From contig NC_083343.1 of NCBI RefSeq assembly GCF_019175385.1, positions 51,234,457 through 51,298,456 of the forward strand: a stretch of DNA of 64,000 nt, written 5' to 3'. Below are positions 46,651 to 56,939 of this stretch, one piece after another. The stretch is from Lycium barbarum. Taxonomy: Eukaryota; Streptophyta; Magnoliopsida; Solanales; Solanaceae. How positions within the stretch are numbered: the stretch's first letter is position 1; each line of letters opens with the position of its first letter. The translations under genes and the position numbers were made by a program. The notes under the pieces were generated by a model that did no database searches, was not told where the DNA came from, and saw only the letters and a program-made list of their open reading frames with translations.

Positions 46651-49600
46651 GACCATCATACTATGGTTGACATTCATGAGTTGAAAATGGTAGATTTTGA
46701 TATTATCATGGGTATGGATTTGTTGGCTTCTTCCTCTGCCAATGTTGATTTTAGGATGAAAATGGTTTGTTTCCAGTTTAAGGGAGAACCAATTTTAGAA
46801 TAGAAAGGGAATACTGCGTCACCAAAAGGTAGGTTTATTTCCTATCTAAAGGCAAGGAAAATGATCACAAAAGGTTGCATTTATCATCTAGTTCGGGTTC
46901 AAGATGTAGAAGCTGAACCGCCAACTCTTCAGTCAGTTCTCGTAGTGAATGAGTTTCCGGATGTATTCTCAGAAGAGCTTCAAGGCCTTCCTCCGGAAAG
47001 AGAGATTGATTTTACTATTGACGTGTTGCCAGACACCAAGCCTATATTTATTCTACCTTACAGAATGGCTCCCGCAGAGTTGGAAGAATTGAAGGAGCAA
47101 TTGAAGGACTTGCTTGAGAAAGGCTTTATTAAGCCTAGTTTATCCCCGTGGGGAGCACCCGTGTTGTTCGTCCAAAAGAAAGATGGCTCCTTGCGAATGT
47201 GCATTGACTATCGGCAACTGAATAAAGTGATGATTAAGAATAAATATCCTCTTCCGAGGATTGATGACTTATTTGACCAAGTACCAGGCGCCAAATGGTT
47301 TTCAAAGATATATTTGAGATCCGGGTATCATCAAGTGAGAGTTAGGGAGAAAGATATCCCTAAGACAGCCTTCAGAACAAGATATGGCCATTTTGAGTTC
47401 CAGGTGATGTCATTTGGGCTAACTAATGCACCGATAGTATTTTTAGGGATTTGATGAACGATGTGTTCAGACCCTTCCTAGATTTATTTGTGGTTGTATT
47501 CATCGATGATATCTTGGTGCATTCTAGATCCGAGGCAGAGCATGCGGATCATTTGCGTACTATCCTTAGAGTTCTTCAAACTCGAGAGTTGTTTGCAAAA
47601 TTTTCTAAGTGTGGGTTTTGGTTGAACTCAGTGACATTTTGGGGCACATTGTTTCAGCCGATGGTATTCGGGTAGATAGTCAAAAGATTTAGGCCGTGAA
47701 GACTTGGTCAAGGCCCACGACTCCTACGGAGGTTCGTAGCTTTCTGGGCTTAGCATGTTATTACAGGAGATTTGTAGAGGGCTTTTCTTCTATTTCTGCG
47801 CCACTCACAAAGCTGACCCAGAAATCAGTGAAGTTTCATTAGACGGATGTTTGTGAAAGTAGTTTCCAAGAGCTAAAGGATAGATTAACTTCTGCCCCAG
47901 TCCTGACACTTCCAGAGGGATTGAAAGGTTATGTTTTTTATTGTGATGCTTTAGGCATTGGGCTAGGCTGTGTATTGATGCAACATGGTAAGGTGATTGC
48001 GTATGCTTCAAGGCAATTACGAAAACATGAGAGAAATTATCAAACCCATGACCTTGAATTGGCTGTAGTGATTCATGCACTAAAGATGTGGAGACATTAT
48101 TTATACGGTGTCCATGCGAATATTTATATAGATCATAAGAGCCTTCAATATATCTTCAAGCAGAAACAGTTGAATTTGCGGCAACGACAATGGTTGGAAT
48201 TGCTAAAAGATTATGATGTTGATATCCTATATCACCCCGGAAAGGCAAATGTTGTGGCTGATGCTCTTAGCCGTAGATCTATGGGAAGTTTGTGTGATGT
48301 TCAGACAGAGAAAAGAGAAATGGCTCGTGAGCTCCAGCAGTTAGCTAGCCTAGGAGTTCGAGAAGTGGTCTCAGGTAGCATGGGAGCTACCATTCAGAAT
48401 TCAGCAGCCTCGTCGTTAGTAGAGGAAGTGAAAGAGCGACAATACGAAGATCCCATGCTAATTCATTACAAAGATACAATCTCTCGGAAAGAGAAGTCAT
48501 TATTTGAGGTCTCAGGAGATGGATTTCTCCGATGCCAAGGAAAATTATGTGTTCCTGATGTGGCAGGATTACGCCATAAAATATTGAGAGAAGCCCATAG
48601 CTCCCGTTATTCTATCCATCCCGGAGAAACAAAAATGCATCAAGATCTTAAATCTATTTATTGGTGGAATAGGATGAAGAAGGATATAGCGGAATTTGTA
48701 GCTCAATGTCCAAACTGTCAACAAGTGAAAATCGAGCAACAAAAGCCGGGTGGATTGTTGCAAGCTATAAAAATTCCAACTTGGAAGTGGGAAGTAATTA
48801 ACGCGGACTTCATTACAGGCTTACCCCGTTCTCGACGTAAGTATGATTCTATATGGGTGATTGTGGATAGACTCACGAAGTCATCTCATTTCTTACTAGT
48901 CCGAACTACATATGTGGCAGAAGATTATGCGAAGCATTATGTTAAAGAGATAGTGCGACTTCACAGTGTTCCAGTATCTATTATCTCTTATAGAGAGGAA
49001 CTCAGTTTACGGCTAATTTTTGGAAGTCCTTCCAAGAGGGTTTGGGGACTCGTGTGAGCCTTAGCATGGCATTTTATCCGCAGACTGACGAGCAAGCTGA
49101 ACATACAATTCAGACTCTCGAGGATATGCTACGGGCATGTATGATGGATTTTGGAGGTAATTGGGCTGCTCACTTACCACTTATTGAATTTTCTTATAAT
49201 AATAGTTATCATTCTAGCATCCAAATGGCACCGTATGAGGCTTTATATGGGCGAAAGTGTAGATCCCCAATTGGGTGGTTTGAAGTAGGAGAGACCAAAT
49301 TGATAGGGCCAAACTTGGTCCAGCAAGCCATAGAGAAAGTTAAGCTCATACAAGATCAGTTATTAGCAGCCCAAATTCGTCAAAAGTCCTATGCGGATAT
49401 TCGTCGAAGGGACTTAGAATTCCAAGTTAAAGATTGAGTGTTCTTACAAGTGTCACAAATGAAGGGTGTAATGAGATTTGGCAAAAAGGGGAAGCTTAGT
49501 CCACGGTACATTGGGCCTTATGAGATTGTGCGCAAGGTAGGCAAAGTGGCTTACGAATTAGATCTACCTCCTGATTTGCAGTCAGTTCATCTAGTTTTCC

Positions 49601-49881
49601 ATGTCTCGATGCTTCGTAAATGTGTTGGATATCCTACTAGCATCGTTCCAGGGAATGATGTTCAACTGACAGAAAAGTTGACTTATGAAGAGGTACCCAT
49701 TGCCATATTAGATAGGCAAGTACGGAGGCTTAGAAACAAAGAAGTGGCCTTAGTTAAGGTTTTGTGGAGAAACAATAACCGAGAAGAAATGATATGGGAA
49801 TGAGAAGAAAATATGAAATCCAAGTACCCGCACTTATTTCAACCCCCGAAAGAGATCCAAGATGAGACATCAAGATCATGA
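46651..49881 (+). pseudogene. Tekay copy 2 pol, 5' truncated
   Basis: Begins in the protease C-terminus (VDFDIIMGMDLL); gag and the protease catalytic region are gone. RT is at about 46930-47640 with FIDDILVHS; RNase H at about 47915-48190; the IN zinc finger ends [10 protein letters not shown] near 48725; IN core, GKLSPRYIGPY, and chromodomain to the natural TGA at 49879-49881. Lesions: TAG at 46801 (Trp position), 2-base insertion near 47447, 1-base deletion near 47638 (shared with copy 3), TAG near 47689 and 47839, 2-base insertion near 48995, TGA at 49435 (Trp position), TGA at 49801. Much closer in sequence to copy 3 than to copy 1. Its 3' UTR and polypurine tract lead into LTR A. Confidence 0.85.
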
Positions 49882-50072
49882 GGTATGTATGTTTTTCTTT
49901 TTATGCATTTGGGTTGTGTGTGGCCAAACTCTATTGCTATTATGTTGTGACCCTGTGAGGCATTGTTATTATCGGCTGTTGTGACAGGATGGTAGTGCCA
50001 TATTACAGGGGAAACTCTGGCTAAATTTTTATAGAATCCCCGAGAGCCTAATATTCGAGAACGAATGTTCTT

Positions 50073-50085
50073 AAGGGGGGAAGAA
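50073..50085 (+). other. Polypurine tract of copy 2
   Basis: AAGGGGGGAAGAA before LTR A, preceded by a degraded hairpin (ATATTCGAGAACGAATGT). Confidence 0.75.
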
Positions 50086-51750
50086 TGGTACACCTTGAAA
50101 AATTCCCCGTTGATGCACAATGAATAAACTAGTGGAGGACACGAAGTATACGATATTTCAATAAGCAAGAAATAGCATTTGATGACCCTAATTGAGATTT
50201 CAAAGACATTCGAGGTAAGAGAAGAAAGTTTGCCAAGAGAAGCAAGGTATGCGTTAAGTATCGGAAGAGATTTACGAGTAACATTTAATGATGACTTAAT
50301 GATGTTTTAGAGAAGAGTTATAGCGTCCCTTAGATGGTTAATGAGGTGATAAACAAGTGTTAAGAAGGTTCCATAAGGATTTGAGATCAAACGAGTCGAC
50401 GAGAACGAGTTTGAAGAAACTGGGATTATACGGCCCAACATACTGGCCGTATGTTAGGCCGTATATTCAGCCTAGATTTCCAGCCTCACTAGACCAAATC
50501 TATGGCCAGACATACGGTAAGTATAAATTATACAAACCATATGTTGGTCCGTAGAATCTGGTCGAGACAGCTTGTGTATTATTAATAAAGGGGACCAAGT
50601 TTATTTCCTCTTCACTCCTCTTCTCTCTAGAACTCTCTAGAATATTTCTCCACACCTCTCCAACAATAATCCAAGAGATATTAATGATCAACTTCATCAA
50701 ACCAAGAGAGTCAAGTGTAAGAAACTCATTAAAGCTCATCCAAGACAGGAAATCCAAGTGTAGGTGGAACTAGGGTTTTGCTCAAGTGAAGTGTTTCCAC
50801 CCAAGGTCCATTCGTACACCATCTAAGATTAGTTTTATGGTCTTTCCATGTTGTTTGAGGTATTGAGAGGTTTAAATACTTGGATTGTAGAAGGAGATAG
50901 AAAATGGGTCATGAATGTGAGAATAGTGATATAATCACCGAGCCTTGTCATGGCCGGGTATGTGAAACACCGATCCTTCATGGTCGGGTATGCTATGAAT
51001 ATGAATGTGAATATGTAAATGAATATGAATACGATTATGAATATGAATTTGGGTATGAAGATGTAAATGAGTACGAATACGAATACGGATACGGATATAG
51101 ATGTATGTACACAATCACACATTAGAAATGGAGGGTCCCTATAAAAATCAAGTAAGTGTTTATGACGATGGTTCTACTACCTCCCATCTTATGCTATTTC
51201 TTATGTTGCTTATTATGCTTCTATAATGATGTTGATCATGCTTTACATACTCAGTAGATTCTTCGTATTGACGTCCTTTTATTTGTGGATGTTGCGTCAT
51301 GACCGCAGGTGGCCAGGGAGACAGGCTTGATCTATAGCTATATTACTCTAGGACTATGTAGCGGAGCTCCATTTCATTCGGAGCTACAGCTTTTGGTATC
51401 TATTCTTTTGTGTACATACTTATGGCGGGGCCCTGTCCCGCCTATATGATATGACATACTCTCCTTAGAGGCTCGTAGACATGTGTATATGGTTAGATGT
51501 ATTTGGCCTTGTCGGTTTATATTTTGGATATCATTTTGGTTAGCCTCGTCGGCTTATGTACATTGTTGTGGGCATAGTTGTTGATGGTGATATAAATGTA
51601 TTGTTGCCCAATGGAAACAATATGTATGAGGGATGGAAAGTATGATTTAGCTATGTAGCTCACCTAGATGTATATGTGAATGTATGATGAGAGGTGCCCG
51701 GGTGGGTTAGCACCGGGTACCCGTCATGGCCCTCCGGTTGAGTCGTGACA
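50086..51750 (+). repeat. LTR A, shared by copies 2 and 3
   Basis: 1665 bases, TGGTACACC to GTCGTGACA. A polypurine tract precedes it (as for a 3' LTR) and a primer site follows it (as for a 5' LTR), so it serves both neighbours. Compared with LTR B it lacks about 760 bases at 50931 (equivalent to about 57806-58560). Holds GGCCGTATG repeats (50425-50555) and a TATGAA-rich stretch (50990-51110). Confidence 0.85.
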
Positions 51751-51754
51751 AAAG

Positions 51755-51766
51755 TGGTATCAGAGC
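51755..51766 (+). other. Primer binding site (initiator Met tRNA), copy 3
   Basis: TGGTATCAGAGC, perfect match, 4 bases after LTR A. Confidence 0.85.
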
Positions 51767-51931
51767 CGTGTCCAGCAGAGTCTTGGTTATGGGTGTGTTG
51801 CGCGCCACACTTATAAACAAGAGGCTGCAGGCATTTTAGGAATGAATGACCTTCTTTCTTCATAAGATCGTGCGATACAGCTATGATATAAGAACTTCTT
51901 TTTCCTTAACCGTGTGTTATGTATTTCAGAG

Positions 51932-53130
51932 ATGCCTATAAAGAGAAAGGCTACGGCAGCCCAAAAGGGCAAGGCAGTGGCAGGTGAACTGGCTGAAAGA
52001 GCACCGCCAACGGTTGTAGAGAAAAGTGAGTCCCAGAATGCTGCTTAATCTCAGTCCTCTCATTCGGTGCCTATTCCTGAGGAGCATGAGGGAGCCTCAG
52101 CCCCAGCTTCAGCGCCTCCAGTTCCTCCACCAGATGGTTCAGGCTAAGATGTAAAAGAGGCCATTCATTCGCTTACTCAATTGGTTGCCGCCCAAACTCA
52201 GCGGCAAGGTATAGGGCAAGGTGATAGGGCTGTTAGTGCAAGGGCCTGTGAGTTCATTAGCTTGAACCGTTCGAAATTCTTTGGATCAAAGCCAGATGAG
52301 GACCCTCAGAATTTTATTGATGGAATGTTGAGGACACTTCGGTTGATACATGCTTCGGACACCGAATCGGTAGAGTTAGCATCCTATAGATTGAGGGATG
52401 TTGCGGTTCATTGGTACACGGTATGGATGGCTTCACGGGGAGCCAATGAGCCTCCCCCGGTATGGCAGGAATTTGTAGATGCCTTCCTCCGACATTACCT
52501 GCCTCTAGAGGTTCGGCGAGCTAGAGCTGATAAGTTCTTGAATTCGAGGCAAGGAAGTATGAGTGATTTAGAGTATAGTCTCCGCTTCAATTCTTTGGCT
52601 AGGTATGTTTTGGCCATGGTAGCGGATATGGGTGACCGAGTGCACCAATTTGTGAAGGGCCTAGGGCCACAATGGATAGGTGCTTGACTGCGTCCCTTCA
52701 GGACAATATGGATATTTCACGTATTCAAGCCCACGCTAAAAATTTAGAAGAAAGCCATCAACAAAAAAGAAGTGAGCGTGAGCATGATAGAGGGTATAAC
52801 AAGAGGTTTAAATCTTGGGGTCCGAGGAGTGAGTTTAGAGGCGGGCATAGACAGTAGTTTTCTAGGCATTCAGGCTATTCTATGACTAGTGCGCCTCTAC
52901 GGTTTTCAGGCCAGAGGTTTGATAGATCTACTCATTCCGGGCCGAGTCAGAGTTTTTCAGAATCTCAGTTTAGAGGTGATTGGGGTCAGGCGAGGCCACC
53001 CGTGCCATGATGTTCTAGTGTGGAAAGTTACATTAGAGGAAGTGTCGATTAGGTTCAGAGGTTTGCTATGCATGTAGTGGGCCAGGCCATATTATGCGTG
53101 ATTGCCCCTCAGTTGGTAGTAGAGGTAGGA
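51932..53130 (+). pseudogene. Copy 3 gag
   Basis: ATG at 51932 (MPIKRKATAAQKGKA), chosen because it opens the frame leading into the capsid and follows an untranslated leader. Stops TAA at 52046 and 52145 replace Gln-like positions in a Pro/Ala/Ser-rich N-terminus. The capsid domain is 52181-52687: SLNRSKFFGSKPDEDPQNFI, YRLRDVAVHWYTVWM, FLRHYLPLEVRRARADKF, a Retrotrans_gag pattern. A 2-base loss near 52687 shifts the frame; it continues with SLQDNMDISRIQAHAKNLEE. A further shift near 53018 and a TAG break the paired zinc knuckles (last one CYACSGPGHIMRDCP at about 53067-53108). Dead. Confidence 0.8.
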
Positions 53131-53239
53131 CCCAGCCTTCAGGGTAGGTAGCTGGATCTTCATCATCTATACGCCCTTTGGGGCTAGGTTTACATGCGCC
53201 AGTCAGCCATGGTAGAGGCAGAGAGAGATTCCCCAGTGC

Positions 53240-56200
53240 TAGCGGTCCTAAGCACTGTATTTAAGCTTTGGCTGGATGCCAAGATCTGGAGTCTTCTCCT
53301 AATGTTGCTACAAGTATATTATCGGTATTTTCTCATGATGTATATGCTTTGATATATCCGGGCTCCACATTGTCATGTGTTACTCCATATATTGCGGGTC
53401 GATTTGGAGTCAAACCGGAGTCGATTAAACCTTTTGAGGTGTCTACACCCGTTGGTGAATCGGTAATAGCTAGCCGAGTATATAGAAATTGCATAGTTCT
53501 GATTTGTGACCATCGTACCATGGTTGACTTGCATGAGTAGAAAATGGTAGATTTTGATGTTATCATGGGTATGGATTAGTTTGTTTCGTGCCATGCCAAT
53601 GTTGATTGTAGGATGAAAATGGTTCGTTTCCAGTTTAAGGGAGAACCAGCTTTAGAATGGAAAGGGAATACTGCGTCACCAAAATGTAGGTTTATTTCCT
53701 ATCTAAAGGCAAGGAAAATGATCACAAAAGGTTGCATTTATCACCTAGTTCGGGTTCAAGATGTAGAAATTGAACCGCCAACTCTTCAGTCAGTTCTCGT
53801 AGTGAATGAGTTTCCGGATGTATTCTCGGAAGAGCTTCCAGGCCTTCCTCCGGAAAGAGAGATTGATTTTGCTATTGACGTGTTGCCAGACACCAAGCCT
53901 ATATCTATTCCACCTTACAGAATAGCTCCCGCAGAGATGGAAGAATTGAAGGAGCAATTGAAGGACTTGCTTGAGAAAGGCTTTATTAGGCCTAGTTCAT
54001 CCTCGTGGGGAGCACCCGTGTTGTTCGCCTGAAAGAAAGATGACTCCTTGCGAATGTGCATTGACTATCAGCAACTGAATAAGGTGACGATTAAGAATAA
54101 ATATCCTCTTCCGAGGATTGATGACTTATTTGACCAATTACAAGGCATCAAATGGTTTTCAAAGATAGATTTGAGAACCAGGTATCATCAAGTGAGAGTT
54201 AGGGAGAAATATATCCCTAAGACAGCCTTCAGAACAAGATATGGCCATTTTGAGTTCCGGGTGATGTCATTTGGGCTAACTAATGCACCGGCAGTATTTA
54301 TGGATTTGATGAACGATGTGTTCAGGCCCTTCCTAGATTTATTTGTGATTGTATTCATCGACGATATCTTAGTCTATTCTAGATCCGAGGCAGAGCATGC
54401 GGATCATTTGCGTACTATCCTTATAGTTCTTCAAACTCGAGATTTGTTTGCAAAATTTTCTAAGTGTGAGTTTTTGTTGAACTTAGTGACATTTTGGGGA
54501 ACATTGTTTCAGCCGATGGTATTCGGGTAAATAGTCAAAAGATTGAGGCCGTAAAGACTTAGCCAAGGCCCACAACTGCTACGGAGGTTCGTAGATTTTT
54601 GGGCTTAGCAGGTTATTACAAGATATTTGTAGAAGGCTTTTCTTCTATTTCTGCACCACTCACAAAGCTGACCCAGAAATCAGTGAAGTTTTAATGGACG
54701 GATGCTTGTGAACGTAGTTTCCAAGAGCTAAAGGATAGATTAACTTCTGCCCCAGTCCTGACACTTCCACAGGGATTGGAAGGTTATGTTGTTTATTGTG
54801 ATGCTTCTGACATTGGGCTAGGCTGTGTATTGATGCAACATGGTAAGGTGATTGCATATGCTTCAAGGCAATTACGAAAACATGTGTGAAATTATGCAAC
54901 CCATGACCTTGAATTGGCTATAGTGATTCATGCATTAAAGATGTGGAGACATTTTTTGTACGGTATCCATGCAGATATTTATACAGATCATAAGAACCTT
55001 CAGTATATCTTCAAGCAGAAAGAGTTGAATTTCCGGTAACGACGATGGTTGGAATTGCTAAAAGATTATGATGTTGATATCCTATATCACCCCCGAAAGG
55101 CAAATGTTGTGGCTGATGCTCTTAGCCGTAGATCTATCGGATGTTTGTGTGATGTTCGGCCAGAGAAAAGAGAAATAGCTCGTGAGCTCCAGCAGTTAGC
55201 TAGCCTAGGAGTTCGAGAAGTGGACTCAGGTAGCATGGGAGCTACCATTCAGAATTCAGCAGCCTCGTCGTTAGTAGTAGAAGTGAAAGAGCGACAATAC
55301 GAAGATCTCATGCTAATTCATTACAGAGATACACTCTCTCAGAAGGAGAAGTCATTATTTGAGGTCTCAAGAGATGGATTTCTCCGATGCAGAGGCAAAT
55401 TATGTGTTCCTGATGTGGCAGGATTACGCCACCAAATATTTAGAGAAGCACACTGCTCCCGTTATTCTGTCCATCCCGGAGCAACGCAAATGCATCATGA
55501 TCTTAAATCTATTTATTGGTGGAATAGGATGAAGAAGGATATAGCGAAATTTGTAGCTCAATGTCCCAACTATCAACAAGTGAAAATCGAGCACCAAAAG
55601 CCGGGCAGGTTGTTGCAAGCTATAGAAATTCCAACTTGGAAGTGGGACGTAATTAACATGGACTTCATTACAGGCTTACCCCGTTCTCGACGTAAGTATG
55701 ATTCTATATGGGTGATTGTGGATAGACTCACAAAGTGATGTTATTTCTTACCAGTCAGAACTACATATGTGGTAGAAGATTATGCGAAGCTTTATGTTAA
55801 AGAGATAGTGCGACTTCACGGTGTTCCAGTATCTATTATCTCTAATAGAGGAACTTAGTTTACGGCTAATTTTTGGAAGTCCTTCCAAGAGGATTTTGAG
55901 GACTCATGTGAGCCTTAGTACGGCATTTCATTCGTAGACTGACGGACAAGCTGAACGTACCATTTAGACTATCGAGGATATGCTACGGTCATGTATGATG
56001 GATTTTGGAGGTAATTGGGATGATCACTTACCACTTATTGAATTTGCTTATAATAATAGTTATCATTCTAGCATCCAAATGGCACCGTATAAGGCTTTAT
56101 ATGGGCGAAAGTGTAGATCTCCAATCAGGTGGTTCGAAGTAGGAGAGACCAAATTGATAGGGCCAAACTTGGTCCAGCAAGCCATAGAGAAAGTTAAGCT

Positions 56201-56735
56201 CATACAAGATCGGTTATTAGCAGCCCAAAGTCGTCAAAAGTCCTATGCAGATAATCGTCGAAGGGACGTAGAGTTCCAAGTTAAAGATTAGGTGTTCTTA
56301 AAAGTGTCACCGATGAAGGGTGTAATGAGATTTGGCAAAAAGGGGAAGCTTAGTCCCCGGTATATTGGGCCTTATGAGATTTTGCACAAGGTAGGCAAAG
56401 TGGCTTACGAATAAGATCTACCTCCTGATTTGCAGTCAGTTCATCCAGTTTTCCATGTCTCGGTGCTTCGTAAATGTGTTGGAGATCCTACTAGCATCGT
56501 GCCAGTGAATGATGTTCAAGTGACAGAAAAGCTGACTTATGAAGAGGTACCCATTGCCATATTAGATAGGCAAGTACGGAGGCTTAGAAACAAAGAAGTG
56601 GCCTCAGTTAAGGTTTTGTGGAGAAACAATAACCGATAAGAAATGACATGGGAAACGGAAGAAAATATGAAATCCAAGTACCCGCACTTATTTCAACCCC
56701 CGGAAGAGATCCAAGATGAGACATCAAGATCATGA
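53240..56735 (+). pseudogene. Copy 3 pol (PR-RT-RNaseH-IN-chromodomain)
   Basis: PR begins near 53270; the catalytic motif reads ALIYPGSTLSCV with Tyr for Asp. RT (about 53820-54480) holds FIDDILVYS; RNase H (about 54780-55030) [15 protein letters not shown] zinc finger with CPNYQQVK (last Cys changed to Tyr), core, GKLSPRYIGPY and chromodomain to TGA 56733-56735. Lesions include TAG 53538, TGA 54030 (Arg position), 1-base deletion near 54490 (shared with copy 2), a TAG near 54559, TAA near 54692, TAA 55037, TGA 55736, TAG near 55856, 55937 and 55967, TAG 56289 and TAA near 56412 and 56636. Most fit C-to-T or G-to-A changes at Gln, Arg or Trp codons. No product possible. Confidence 0.85.
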
Positions 56736-56926
56736 GGTATGTATGTTTTCCTTTTTATGGATTTGGGTCGTGTATGACCAAAATCTATTGCTATTATGTT
56801 GTGACCCTGTAAGGCATTGTTATTATTGGCTGTTGTGACAGGATGGTAGTGCCACATTACAGGGGAAACTCCTGCGAAATTTTTATAGAATCCCCGAGAG
56901 CCTAATATTTGAGGACGAATGTTATT

Positions 56927-56939
56927 AAGGGGGGAAGAA
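56927..56939 (+). other. Polypurine tract of copy 3
   Basis: AAGGGGGGAAGAA before LTR B, identical to the tract of copy 2. Confidence 0.8.

Noticed and set aside
50835..51125. Tyr/Glu-rich frame on the plus strand and Phe/Ile-rich frame on the minus strand
   Set aside because: Both come from the TATGAA-type repeat in LTRs A and B; the copy in LTR B (58457-58744) shows the same artefact.
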